Positions 1 through 9,329 of a stretch of DNA of 64,000 nucleotides are shown in pieces; within the stretch, counting starts at the first letter, position 1, and the number at the start of each line of letters is the position of its first letter. The translations under genes and the position numbers were made by a program. The notes beneath the pieces are model-generated. The model did not search any database. It was given only the letters and a program-made list of their open reading frames with translations, and was not told the DNA's origin. Origin of the DNA: Paraburkholderia caballeronis (GTDB lineage: Bacteria; Pseudomonadota; Gammaproteobacteria; Burkholderiales; Burkholderiaceae); assembly GCF_900104845.1 (NCBI RefSeq), contig NZ_FNSR01000001.1, positions 310,001 through 374,000 of the forward strand, read 5' to 3'.

Positions 1-967
<967 letters not shown>

Positions 968-1064
968 GGGGCCTCGGCATCTCCGGAACAGGTCCGGCGA
1001 AAACAAAAAGGGCCATGCAGGACGCGCCGCAGGCGGGATGCCTGTGGACGCCTCGTGCATGGCC

Positions 1065-1360
1065 CCTCTGTCCTCGGTACCTGAGAGATTGCGCCGCGGT
1101 TCGCTCGAACCGGACGACGCGCGCCCCTTCGGTGGGCAGCCTGCGTGCCGCGTGGTTCGTTTGGACCGCGCCGGGTACGCTACTGCCGCTCTCCAGAGTG
1201 CGGACCTTCGCGCGTTTCCGTCCGCATCCTGTGGATGCATGGGCAGATCAGCGGTCCGGCGCGCACGGTCCTTTTGCCTGAGAGTTTGTGGGTTGCCCCT
1301 TCGGCGGCGCCGGCGGGATGCGCTGTGCGCATCGGCCGGCGCGCTCTCCCGGCGCGCGTG
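1065..1360 (-). promoter_or_regulatory. Tandem glycine riboswitch upstream of gcvT
   Basis: Read on the minus strand, two aptamers follow each other. The first (about 1360-1271) opens with GGGAGAGC, has the CCGAAGGGGC internal motif and closes with CTCTCAGGCAAAAGGACC. The second (about 1205-1065) opens with CTGGAGAGC, repeats CCGAAGGGGC and closes with CTCTCAGGTACCGAGGACAG. This arrangement, with the expression platform close to the gcvT start at 967, is the well-known cooperative or dimeric glycine riboswitch. It is expected to raise gcv expression when glycine binds. Confidence 0.93.
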
Positions 1361-1676
1361 GCGATTGTGCGCGACGCCCGGGGGCTGTGTCAATGCGAGA
1401 AAAAACGGGAGGGGTGGGGTGGGGCTGTTGCAGGGCGTGTGCTGGGGGGTATGAGGTCGGCGTGCAGAAGGACGCGGCGGGCCGTGGGCGATGGCTGGCC
1501 ACCCGGCCGAATGAAGCGTGTGCTGAATGCGCGAGGCGGGAAAGAGGCCGCTTCGAGTCGTGTGTCGCGTCGGCCGGGCAGCGGAATCGCGACGGAGATG
1601 AGGCTGCACCGGAAAACCTGGTGGGTTCGCGTGTTGCTGTACCACCCCGGGGCGGCGTGGAGAATAAGAACGCAGT
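1361..1676. other. Intergenic region, no gene recognised
   Basis: This stretch lies upstream of the riboswitch and should hold the gcv promoter on the minus strand. I see no convincing coding signal; the open frames here have no recognisable motifs. Confidence 0.5.
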
Positions 1677-1800
1677 TCAAAAAGGCTCATCGGAGCGTTG
1701 AAGAGTGAGCCAGCAAATCAGGCAACAGGCCAGCTTGAGGAGCCCTTCGTGAATGTCGGCTCGTCGTTGCGGTGTGGCGTTCGACACCGCGCATGAGCAC
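1677..1800 (-). pseudogene. C-terminal remnant of an IS5-family transposase
   Basis: One minus-strand frame ending at the stop at 1677-1679 reads [20 protein letters not shown], the typical extreme C-terminus of IS5/IS427-group transposases. Upstream (about 1800-1985) the match is lost or shifts frame, and no terminal inverted repeat was found. It is a decayed insertion sequence tail bordering the accessory toxin-like pair at 2.0-3.5 kb. Similarity is judged by eye only. Confidence 0.55.
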
Positions 1801-1975
1801 AATGCTGAGGATACGGTCAGCGGCGCACAGATCGTTCCGGGCGAGTGCGCAGGAAGTCGAACAGGGCATGCGATGGAGCCGGAATGGGACGGTTATGGCT
1901 TCGATCCCATGCTGCCGCTGGTGTGGCAAACGCGAACCGGTCTGACGCCGACCACAGCGGGCATTCATCTGGAAA

Positions 1976-2209
1976 TCAGGCTCCGGGAGCGATGATGGAA
2001 TCGATCAATTCCGCTCCCCCCTCGATGTCTTCGTTGCCAACGAAGCGGGATACATCCATGTGACCATCGGCAAACACATCGATCTCAATGCGCTGTCCGA
2101 CAATGGTGATCAGAACCTGAACCGTTTCGGGGCGATGGCGCGAAAGGGTATAACTGATCTTCGCTTCGTCGAGTCGTGCCAGAAGGTCAAACAGTGGGTG
2201 ATTCATCAC
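1976..2209 (-). CDS. Small acidic protein, putative immunity partner of the upstream toxin-like gene
   Basis: A 77-residue protein (MMNHPLFDLLARLDEAKISY...) with an acidic C-terminal half containing QRIEIDVFADGHMDVSRF and GNEDIEGGAELID. It starts 9 bp after the stop of the 424-codon toxin-like gene on the same strand, so the two are surely co-transcribed. Small acidic proteins directly downstream of polymorphic-toxin ends in Burkholderia are usually cognate immunity proteins. That role is inferred from position, size and charge, not from a recognised Pfam domain. Confidence 0.6.
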   Translation of the reverse strand: MMNHPLFDLLARLDEAKISYTLSRHRPETVQVLITIVGQRIEIDVFADGHMDVSRFVGNEDIEGGAELIDSIIAPGA

Positions 2210-2217
2210 CGAGGCCC

Positions 2218-3492
2218 CTATTTTTTAAATCGGTTGTCGTTGAGGAGTTTCAACGCTTTCCGAGCGTCTTTCATGCCGCTCTGCGCATCCCCCTGGATTT
2301 CATTTAACGTCGAATTCAGATACTGGCTGGGGAACTCACGTAGTACCGAGCCCTTGCATTCCGCCGACAGGATGTCGCAAGCATATATGCCGCCCCGGTC
2401 GTTTGCAGCCAGGTCAAACACGCCGCCGCTGATCGGATCCGGATGATACTCAAACGGATGCGCGTCCCCGAAAGACATTGATTCGCCGGGGGTGCTCGCG
2501 CCATGCGTCAAGCTATCGGCCATACCCAGTGTCCTGCCGCCGCGTAACGCGCCCATCACCTCTTCGACCGCGTGAGGCCAGTCAGTCCCACTGCTGGAAC
2601 GAGTGGCGTTTTTCAAGGATGCCACAACCGGTACGTATGGCGTGTGGTCGATAAAGTACCCATTGTCATCGAGCGGTACGAACTCACCGTTACGCACACC
2701 GTAGACGGTCGGCTTCGGTTCTGGTGCTCGCTTCGGCCAGCTCTGTGGCGCGTAGAATCGGATGACCTGTCGGCCACCTCGCCAGGCTCGGTCAATCGCG
2801 GGAACGAGCCAGCCATCGCGTACCGCGTTGTGAAGTATGCGCGTCACGCTTTCACCGTCGACCGGCGTATCCCATCCCGAGATGCGCAGATGTTCTCCGA
2901 TGAACGCGGCATAAGCGGCGAAGTCGCGGCAGGTGCGCGCATCGCGTCGACCGATGGAAACCCGGAACAGCCGGGCGAAGTCTCGCCGGTCCTGCTCAAT
3001 CTGTTTCTGGCGCTCCCTGCGCGCCTCCTGGCGCTCCTCGTAAGAGAGCGTCAAGCCACGGTCAACGTCTTGCACATCGCGGACAGGCACAAGCGAGCAT
3101 TGCCAGTCGTTCGTCAGTGGCACGTACAGCGCGTTGTATGAATTCCCCCATTCGGGAAACGACATCTCCCCTCCGCATCGGTCCGAGGCGGTATACCTAA
3201 CACGCCGGCCATGCCGTGCGCCTTGCGCTGCGTTAACCACGAAAACGGTGATGCGGAGCGCATTGGGGACATGCGCCAGGGTTCTCCCGCGACCGCCACG
3301 AAGGCCGATTTGCGGTCGAAGCGTGGCGTCGTTGCAATGGGCGCCCGCCGGGATGACTGCGGCCGGCGTGCCGTTGGCATCGGTGGCGACGGGGTGTTTG
3401 GACCCGGTCGCGCACGATCCGTGCGGTTTGGGCCTGTTTTTCACCTGCCAGAGCGGCCCGAACCGAAGAGGCAGTTCAGCCTTTTGAAACAT
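2218..3492 (-). CDS. Hypothetical protein, probable polymorphic-toxin C-terminal region
   Basis: A 424-codon frame with no signal peptide. I do not recognise the N-terminal 109 residues, and their start has poor ribosome-binding context. An ATG at 3165 (MSFPEWGNSYNALYVPLTND) behind GGAGGGGAG is an equally good start and gives 315 residues. The middle has a charged helix (EERQEARRERQKQIEQDRRD). The C-terminus (HPFEYHPDPISGGVFDLA, then DARKALKLLNDNRFKK) resembles the ends of Rhs/type VI-type toxin tails. The small acidic gene immediately downstream supports a toxin-immunity pair. No VgrG, PAAR or Rhs shell is adjacent, so it would be an orphan module. Function unproven. Confidence 0.5.
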   Translation of the reverse strand: MFQKAELPLRFGPLWQVKNRPKPHGSCATGSKHPVATDANGTPAAVIPAGAHCNDATLRPQIGLRGGRGRTLAHVPNALRITVFVVNAAQGARHGRRVRYTASDRCGGEMSFPEWGNSYNALYVPLTNDWQCSLVPVRDVQDVDRGLTLSYEERQEARRERQKQIEQDRRDFARLFRVSIGRRDARTCRDFAAYAAFIGEHLRISGWDTPVDGESVTRILHNAVRDGWLVPAIDRAWRGGRQVIRFYAPQSWPKRAPEPKPTVYGVRNGEFVPLDDNGYFIDHTPYVPVVASLKNATRSSSGTDWPHAVEEVMGALRGGRTLGMADSLTHGASTPGESMSFGDAHPFEYHPDPISGGVFDLAANDRGGIYACDILSAECKGSVLREFPSQYLNSTLNEIQGDAQSGMKDARKALKLLNDNRFKK

Positions 3493-3562
3493 CCTTTTCG
3501 ACGATGGCGGTCGCGGTGAACGACCGGCGGCGCGGTGTCCCGTGCCGCCAGCATTACGACGA

Positions 3563-3904
3563 TTACTCGATCGCGTGCGCGGCCGTATCGAGTTCCTCGT
3601 TCAGCACGCGCTGTTCGTCCGGCGACAGCCCGCCGCCGTGCTGCGCGGCCATGTTGTGCGCCTCGCCGCGGATCACGTCGAGTCGGTGGTGCAGCGCGTC
3701 GCCTTGCGGCGGCGGATAGCGGCCGTCTGCGACGTGCGCGTCGACGCGGCGGCTCAGGTTCCCGATCCGGCCGTCCACCTGATGCAGCCGCTGCGCGGCG
3801 ATCTCGTGCGGACTCGGGCCGGGACGTTCCGGCGGGGTGACGACGCAGGCGGCGAGCGTCGAAAGCAGCGCGCCGGCCACCAGCGCGCGAGTGATGCGGG
3901 ACAT
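3563..3904 (-). CDS. Small outer-membrane lipoprotein, function unknown
   Basis: The start at 3904 is chosen because it is preceded by AAGGAG and opens directly into a lipoprotein signal peptide, MSRITRALVAGALLSTLAAC, with lipobox LAAC and the modified Cys at residue 20. The mature part is 93 residues, histidine- and proline-rich (VTPPERPGPSPHEIAAQRLHQ), and mostly helical, ending in a probable amphipathic helix (LSPDEQRVLNEELDTAAHAI). It is a stand-alone gene. Short lipoproteins of this style are frequent in Burkholderia; no enzymatic motif is visible. Residue 21-22 (VV after Cys) suggests outer-membrane sorting. Confidence 0.75.
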   Translation of the reverse strand: MSRITRALVAGALLSTLAACVVTPPERPGPSPHEIAAQRLHQVDGRIGNLSRRVDAHVADGRYPPPQGDALHHRLDVIRGEAHNMAAQHGGGLSPDEQRVLNEELDTAAHAIE

Positions 3905-4092
3905 CGGAAACTCCTTGTTGTCGTTGTCGCTTTTTTGCGTTGTACCGTCGGCAAACGCTTCGTCCGCGCAGCGCGATGACCGCGCGCCCGGACGCACTTG
4001 TAACAGTTCGTTTGCGCCTTTCGGCGCCGTCGGCGAAAGGCAGGCGCGCGCGTAACCGGACGGTCAGGCGCGCGCCGCGTGACGGCGGTTCG

Positions 4093-5142
4093 TCAGGACG
4101 CGTGCGCGAACGCGAGCGTGCGGCCCGACGCGGCGCTCTGCATCGCCAGCTCGATCACGGTCATCACGTCGATCGCGTCTTGCGGACTGACCGGGAACGG
4201 CACGCCAGCGCGGATCGACGCGGCCAGCGCGCGGTAGAAACCGGTGTAGTCGCCGTCGGCGGTCGGCAGCGTGCGTTCGGTTTCGTGCCCGTCGTCGAGC
4301 AGCACATGCAGACGTCCCGGCTCGTTGCCGCCGCCGAAGCCGGCGTCGCCGGGACGCAGGCCGGCCTTCAACTGGTCCTCCTGCGTGTCGAGCCCGTTCT
4401 TCAGATAACTGCCGCGCGTGCCGTGGATCACGAAGCGCGGCGCGAACGCGGCGAGCGCGCTCGCGTGCAACACCGCTTCGTGCTGCGGATAACCGAGCAC
4501 CAGATGCGCGTAGTCCGGCGCGCTGCCGTCGTCGCGGCGCGTGTGCACGAACGCGGTGACGGTGTCCGGCGCGCCGAACAGCGCGAGCGCCTGGTCGATC
4601 AGGTGCGGGCCGAGGTCGTACAGCAGGCCGCCGCCGCGCGCGGCGTCCTCGCGCCAGCGTTGGCGCACGAGCGGCCGGAAGCGGTCGAAGTGCGATTCGA
4701 AATGCGTGACGCGGCCGAGCGTGCCCGCGTCCAGCAGTTCGCGGACCGTCGCGAAGTCGCCGTCCCAGCGGCGGTTGTGAAACGGCGCGAACACCAGCCC
4801 GCGCTGCTGCGCGAGGTCCGCGAGCGTGCGGGCTTCGGCGGCGGTCAGCGTGACCGGCTTGTCGACGACCACGTGCTTGCCGCTGGCGAGCGTGCGGCGC
4901 GCGAGGTCGAAGTGCGTGTCGTTTGGCGTCGCGATCACGACGCATTCGACGTCCGTGAGCGCGACGAGCGCGTCGAGGTCGGCGACGAGCGTCGCGTCCG
5001 GATAGTCGGCGCGCGCGCGGTCGGGCTGGCCGGTCGCGATCGCGGCGACCACGGCGTGGCCGCAGTGCGCGATCACCGGCGCGTGAAACGTCTGGCCGGC
5101 AAAGCCGTAGCCCATCAAGCCGATTTTCAGCGGCGAGGTCAT
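4093..5142 (-). CDS. Gfo/Idh/MocA-family NAD(P)-dependent oxidoreductase
   Basis: A 349-residue protein whose start at 5142 follows GGAGGAAGTTTGCAG. The N-terminal Rossmann fold shows the dinucleotide loop in KIGLMGYGFAGQTFHAP. The conserved EKP-type motif appears as DKPVTLTAAEA (about residue 95), followed by the FHNRRWDGDF segment. The C-terminal GFO_IDH_MocA domain has GGGLLYDLGPHLIDQAL, including the conserved D-x3-H. Family members oxidise or reduce sugars, inositols or related polyols; the substrate cannot be read from the sequence. It stands alone, divergent from rep, with no obvious sugar-transport neighbours. Confidence 0.9.
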   Translation of the reverse strand: MTSPLKIGLMGYGFAGQTFHAPVIAHCGHAVVAAIATGQPDRARADYPDATLVADLDALVALTDVECVVIATPNDTHFDLARRTLASGKHVVVDKPVTLTAAEARTLADLAQQRGLVFAPFHNRRWDGDFATVRELLDAGTLGRVTHFESHFDRFRPLVRQRWREDAARGGGLLYDLGPHLIDQALALFGAPDTVTAFVHTRRDDGSAPDYAHLVLGYPQHEAVLHASALAAFAPRFVIHGTRGSYLKNGLDTQEDQLKAGLRPGDAGFGGGNEPGRLHVLLDDGHETERTLPTADGDYTGFYRALAASIRAGVPFPVSPQDAIDVMTVIELAMQSAASGRTLAFAHAS

Positions 5143-5458
5143 CTGCAAACTTCCTCCATGTGGCGCGCCGCGAGTCGCGGCGGCGGTGGGCCGGAACACA
5201 GGATTCTGGCACAGCGGCTGGTGTCGGCGCGAGGGCCGCCTGCGCCGCGCGATCGTCGGGTCGCCGCCGGCTCTTCGTCGGGTCGTCGTCGGGTCGTCGT
5301 GTTAACATCGCAGCTCCCGCGCGCTGGCGGCCGAACGGATTGCCCGGAAATTGCATCCCGGAGCGATACCCCGCCGCCGCCTCGCGCCGTGCCGGCCGCC
5401 GTGATGCGCGGCCGCACGCCTTCCAGTCGTATCACCTGTTTTTTCCCATCCAGCAACG
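5143..5458. promoter_or_regulatory. Divergent promoter region between the oxidoreductase and rep
   Basis: A 316-bp GC-rich gap between two divergent genes, expected to contain both promoters. It includes a short imperfect direct repeat of CGTCGGGTCGT near 5,275-5,305. No operator or RNA element was recognised. Confidence 0.45.
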
Positions 5459-7549
5459 ATGTCCGCAGGTCTGAATCCCGCCCAAAGCGAAGCGGTGCGC
5501 TATCTCGACGGTCCGTGTCTCGTGCTCGCCGGCGCGGGCAGCGGCAAGACGCGCGTGATCACGCAGAAAATCGCGCACCTGATCGAGGCGAAAGGCTTCG
5601 AGCCGCGCCACATCGCGGCCGTCACGTTCACGAACAAGGCCGCCGCCGAAATGCGCGAGCGCGTCGGCAAGCTGCTCGAAGGCAAGACGCTCACCACGCC
5701 CGGCAAGGAAGGCCGCAAGGTGCCGGTGAACCAGTTGACCGTCTGCACGTTCCACTCGCTCGGCGTGCAGATCCTGCGCCAGGAGGCCGAGCACGTCGGG
5801 CTGAAGCCGCAGTTCTCGATCATGGATTCGGACGACTGCTTCGCGATGATCCAGGAGCAGGTCGGCTCGACCGACAAGGGTTTCATCCGCAAGATCCAGT
5901 CGATCATTTCGCTGTGGAAGAACGGCCTCGTGATGCCCGAGGAGGCGATGGCGATCGCGTCGAACGAGGACGAGCACCAGGCCGCGATCGTCTATCGCAA
6001 CTACGTCGCGACGCTGCACGCTTACCAGGCGGTCGATTTCGACGACCTGATCCGCCTGCCGGCCGAACTGTTCGCGAACAACGAGCCAGTGCGCGACAAG
6101 TGGCAGAACCGGCTGCGCTACCTGCTGATCGACGAGTACCAGGACACCAACGCGTGCCAGTACGAACTGCTGAAGCGGCTGGCCGGCCCGCGCGCGGCGT
6201 TCACCGCGGTCGGCGACGACGACCAGGCGATCTACGGCTGGCGCGGCGCGACGCTCGAAAACCTCGCGCAGCTCGGCAAGGACTTCCCGAAGCTGCACGT
6301 GGTCAAGCTCGAACAGAACTACCGTTCGACGGTGCGGATCCTGACCGCCGCGAACAACGTGATCGCGAATAACCCGAAGCTGTTCGAGAAGAAGCTGTGG
6401 TCCGAACACGGGATGGGCGACACGATCACCGTGACGCCGTGCAACGACGAGGAGCACGAGGCCGAGTCGGTCGTGTTTCGCCTCTCCGCGCACAAGTTCG
6501 AGCGGCGCGCGCAGTTCCGCGACTACGCGATCCTGTATCGCGGCAACTTTCAGGCGCGGATCTTCGAGCAGGTGCTGCGGCGCGAGCGGATTCCGTACGT
6601 GCTGTCCGGCGGCCAGTCGTTTTTCGACAAGGCCGAGATCAAGGACCTGTGCGCGTACCTGCGGCTGATCGCGAACCCGGACGACGACCCCGCGTTCATC
6701 CGCGCGATCACGACGCCGCGGCGCGGCATCGGCAACACGACGCTGGAGGCGCTCGGTGCGTTCGCGGGGCAGGCGAAGGTGTCGCTGTTCGAGGCGGTGT
6801 ACATGGGCGGCATCGAGGCGCGGCTGTCCGCGCGGCAGATCGAGCCGATGCGCACGTTCTGCGATTTCATGCAGCGGCTGACCGAGCGCGCGGACAAGGA
6901 CCCGGCGACCACCGTGCTTGACGACCTGATGGAAGCGATCCACTACGAGGCGTACCTGTACGACGCGTTCGACGAACGCCAGGCGCAGACGAAGTGGCAG
7001 AACGTGCTCGAATTCCTCGAATGGCTGAAGCGCAAGGGCACGAAGCCGGAGAAGGAGATTAGCGAGGACAGCGAGGCCACCGGCTACGACAACGCGGATG
7101 GCCTCGGCGACACCGGCAAGAACCTGCTCGGCCTCATTCAGACCGTCGCGCTGATGTCGATGCTCGAAGGCAAGGAGGAGGACCCGGACGCCGTGCGGCT
7201 GTCGACCGTGCATGCGTCGAAGGGACTCGAATATCCGCACGTGTTTCTCGTCGGCGTCGAGGAGGGGATCATGCCGCACCGCGGCGGCGCGGACGACGAA
7301 CCGGTCGACGACGCGCGGATCGAGGAAGAGCGCCGGCTGATGTACGTCGCGATCACGCGCGCGCAGCGCAGCCTGCATCTGAACTGGTGCAAGAAGCGCA
7401 AGCGCGCGCGGGAGACGGTCGTCTGCGAAGCGTCGCGCTTCATCAAGGAGATGAGCCTCGAAGACGCGCCGCCGCCGACCGCCGACGAAGCGCCGATGTC
7501 GCCGAAAGACCGGCTCGCGAGCCTGAAGGCGCTGCTGCAGAAGGGGTGA
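5459..7549 (+). CDS. rep: ATP-dependent DNA helicase Rep (UvrD/Rep family, SF1A)
   Basis: A 696-residue superfamily 1A 3'-5' helicase, close to the 673-residue length of E. coli Rep. Motif I is LAGAGSGKTR (Lys30), motif Ia AVTFTNKAAAEM, motif II DEYQDTN, motif III GDDDQAIYGWRGA, motif IV YRGNFQARIFEQ, motif V STVHASKGLEYPHVFLVG and motif VI YVAITRAQRSL. NPAQSEAV and FTNKAAAEMRERVGKLL match Rep better than UvrD. Rep helps replication forks through protein roadblocks and supports restart. The C-terminus ends after a short acidic linker, and the gene is monocistronic, convergent with the cytochrome gene. Confidence 0.93.
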   Translation: MSAGLNPAQSEAVRYLDGPCLVLAGAGSGKTRVITQKIAHLIEAKGFEPRHIAAVTFTNKAAAEMRERVGKLLEGKTLTTPGKEGRKVPVNQLTVCTFHSLGVQILRQEAEHVGLKPQFSIMDSDDCFAMIQEQVGSTDKGFIRKIQSIISLWKNGLVMPEEAMAIASNEDEHQAAIVYRNYVATLHAYQAVDFDDLIRLPAELFANNEPVRDKWQNRLRYLLIDEYQDTNACQYELLKRLAGPRAAFTAVGDDDQAIYGWRGATLENLAQLGKDFPKLHVVKLEQNYRSTVRILTAANNVIANNPKLFEKKLWSEHGMGDTITVTPCNDEEHEAESVVFRLSAHKFERRAQFRDYAILYRGNFQARIFEQVLRRERIPYVLSGGQSFFDKAEIKDLCAYLRLIANPDDDPAFIRAITTPRRGIGNTTLEALGAFAGQAKVSLFEAVYMGGIEARLSARQIEPMRTFCDFMQRLTERADKDPATTVLDDLMEAIHYEAYLYDAFDERQAQTKWQNVLEFLEWLKRKGTKPEKEISEDSEATGYDNADGLGDTGKNLLGLIQTVALMSMLEGKEEDPDAVRLSTVHASKGLEYPHVFLVGVEEGIMPHRGGADDEPVDDARIEEERRLMYVAITRAQRSLHLNWCKKRKRARETVVCEASRFIKEMSLEDAPPPTADEAPMSPKDRLASLKALLQKG

Positions 7550-7577
7550 CGGCGCGCCTTCGCGTTTTGCCCGTTAG

Positions 7578-8480
7578 TTATCTGGCCGCGCCGACCATGT
7601 AGTCGACCGCGGCCTTCACGTCCGCGTCCGACGCGTTCGAGCCGCCTTTCGGCGGCATCGCGCCCTTGCCGTGCAGCGCGTAGTTGTAGACCGTGTCGAT
7701 CGGATCTTTCAGGCGCGGCGCCCAGTCGTCCTTGTTGCCGAACTTCGGCGCGCCGAGCACGCCCGCCGCGTGACACGCCTGACACACCTGCTGATACAGC
7801 GCCTTGCCGGCCTGCGACGCGTCCGCGCTCGGCTGCGCGCCGCCGCCCGCAGCGGGCGCGGCGGCCTGTTGCGGTGCGCTTGCGATCGCGGCGATGGCCG
7901 CCGCGGCCTGGGTGGCGGCGGCCTGCGCGGACGTATCGGCGCCGGAGGCCGGCGCGGCGCCCGCCGGCGGGTTCGCGGCCGGCTGCGGCGGGTCCTGGAA
8001 CTGCGCGCCGCCGTGATTCGCCATGTACGCGACCGCGAGGCCGATTTCGTAGTCGCTGTAGTCGTCGGGGCTGGTGCCGCCGCGCGCGGGCATCGCGCCT
8101 TTGCCGGTCAGCGCGGTGTGCCACAGCGTGTCGAAACCCTGGGAGATGCGCGGCGCCCAGTCGGCCGCGTTGCCGAACTTCGGCGCGCCGGCTGCGCCGC
8201 TCGCATGGCACGCTGAGCAGACCGCCTGGAATACCTGCTCGCCGGTCTTGTACGCGCGCGGCGCGTTCGCGTCGCGGATGGTGACCTGCGCGATCGGCGC
8301 GATGCGGGCGGAAACCGCCGCGCTGGACAACTCGTCGGTGCCGGCGCCGGTGCGCGTCGTGTTGTCGACGTAATACGCGAGCAGCACGATGATCGCGATG
8401 GGGACGGCGAACCCGGCGATGATCGCCGCGATGAGCTGGCCGGGTGTCTTGATCGGGGCTCCGTGGGGGGCTTCGCTCAT
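7578..8480 (-). CDS. Diheme c-type cytochrome (cytochrome c5-like), membrane-anchored
   Basis: A 300-residue protein with one N-terminal transmembrane anchor (about residues 15-37, LIAAIIAGFAVPIAIIVLLA) and two similar haem-c domains. Domain 1 has CSACH (Cys88-His92) with distal Met in GKGAMPARGG; domain 2 has CQACH near residue 230 with GKGAMPPKGG. An Ala/Pro-rich linker joins them. The tandem domains look like an internal duplication (APKFGNAADWAPR versus APKFGNKDDWAPR). It should carry electrons in the periplasm, facing the terminal oxidases. Such genes are standard in Burkholderiales. Confidence 0.9.
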   Translation of the reverse strand: MSEAPHGAPIKTPGQLIAAIIAGFAVPIAIIVLLAYYVDNTTRTGAGTDELSSAAVSARIAPIAQVTIRDANAPRAYKTGEQVFQAVCSACHASGAAGAPKFGNAADWAPRISQGFDTLWHTALTGKGAMPARGGTSPDDYSDYEIGLAVAYMANHGGAQFQDPPQPAANPPAGAAPASGADTSAQAAATQAAAAIAAIASAPQQAAAPAAGGGAQPSADASQAGKALYQQVCQACHAAGVLGAPKFGNKDDWAPRLKDPIDTVYNYALHGKGAMPPKGGSNASDADVKAAVDYMVGAAR

Positions 8481-8809
8481 GCTTGTCTCGTCTCCGTTGG
8501 TCTTGTGAGCCGCTACGGCAGGACGGTAACGATCGGGGGAAAGTCGGACAGGGACGATTATAGACGGAAGGTTTTGCGCCGACAGCGCGTCGGCGGCGGT
8601 GTTCAGCGGACGTTTACCCTTAGCTGGCGTGGCGTTGGGACCCGGCCCTGATTGTTGCGGGTGGTTGGAGTGGGGTTCGGATAGGGTTCGGCGGGCGGGT
8701 TGCCGGAGCGAGCCGCCGCGCGGTGGACGGCACCGGCGAAACCGGGTATTCTCTCGGTCTCACTGCGGCGCTGCTATCCGGTACGGTGGCAGCGCTTTCG
8801 CGTTGTGAA
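8481..8809. other. Intergenic region with the tRNA-Arg promoter
   Basis: About 330 bp between the cytochrome start and the tRNA. It should carry a leftward promoter for the cytochrome gene and a rightward one for the tRNA. No protein-coding gene is convincing. Confidence 0.45.
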
Positions 8810-8885
8810 GCGCCCGTAGCTCAATGGATAGAGTACTGCCCTCCGAAGGCAGGGGTTGCTGGTTCGATCCCAGCCGGGCGCACCA
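8810..8885 (+). tRNA. tRNA-Arg (anticodon CCG)
   Basis: A 76-nt cloverleaf with encoded CCA: acceptor stem GCGCCCG/CGGGCGC, D arm GCTCAATGGATAGAGT, anticodon arm CTGCC-CTCCGAA-GGCAG giving anticodon CCG (codon CGG, arginine), and T arm with GGTTCGATCC. Its 3' 48 nt are the left attachment site of the genomic island and remain intact, so the tRNA is functional after integration. Confidence 0.97.
8838..8885 (+). repeat. Island attachment site, left copy (attL) inside tRNA-Arg
   Basis: The 48 bases from GCCCTCCGAAGG to the CCA end of the tRNA recur exactly at 51441-51488. Sequence diverges on both sides (ACT versus CCC upstream; AGA versus TCC downstream). The block starts in the anticodon arm and runs to the 3' end, the usual crossover region of tRNA-targeting tyrosine integrases. 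Confidence 0.93.
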
Positions 8886-9329
8886 AGAATATGATAAAAA
8901 TCAAGGGGTTGGTGTCGCGCCGTTAGCGCTAGGCAAGTTCGTACGGAAATCATACGGAAATGCGCGGTGCACCAAGGCGCGTCAGTCGAGGTCCTCTGCC
9001 TTGCTCCCTGTTCTCTACAGCTGCTACGCGTTATCCTGCCGAAATTCTCCCGGCTCTAAACTGGCGACTCCCGATGTTCGTAGCAAGGCGGCTGCTCGTA
9101 GACAATCTCCCCCTTTTTCGCGGCTCTGAGCGATCTGATCTGACGACGTCCAACGTTGGAAAATGGCATCCGGCGGTCGGCTCTTTCCGGACCCTGAAGC
9201 GACGTTCGGTATTCGATCTCGAAGGGGCTCTTATTGAATTACAGCAGCCGCTCATTCGCGGCTTTGCGACGGTAATCTACACGATCCGGTAGCCCAATAG
9301 CATCTATCAGAACAGGCGGCCTGTGATTG
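8886..9329. other. Left inner end of the island, no supported gene
   Basis: About 440 bp between attL and the first gene. It contains the double TACGGAAAT motif at 8940-8961. One plus-strand frame of 110 codons (8960-9292) has no recognisable feature and no good ribosome site, so I leave it uncalled. An imperfect integrase arm-site region is the most likely content. Confidence 0.5.
8940..8961 (+). repeat. Double TACGGAAAT motif, left island end
   Basis: CGTACGGAAAT-CA-TACGGAAAT, two copies of TACGGAAAT 11 bp apart. The same structure, differing only in the two spacer bases (CA versus GG), lies at 51314-51335 just ahead of the integrase start. Matching sites at both inner ends suggest arm-type binding sites for the integrase or its directionality factor. 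Confidence 0.7.

Noticed and set aside
3940..6372. An 810-codon plus-strand frame
   Set aside because: Antisense to the oxidoreductase and out of frame with rep; Arg-rich translation typical of GC-rich shadows.
5432..7378. A 648-codon minus-strand frame
   Set aside because: Antisense of rep, which has all helicase motifs on the other strand.
8960..9292. A 110-codon frame inside the left island end
   Set aside because: No motif, no ribosome site, and it overlaps the candidate integrase-binding motif.
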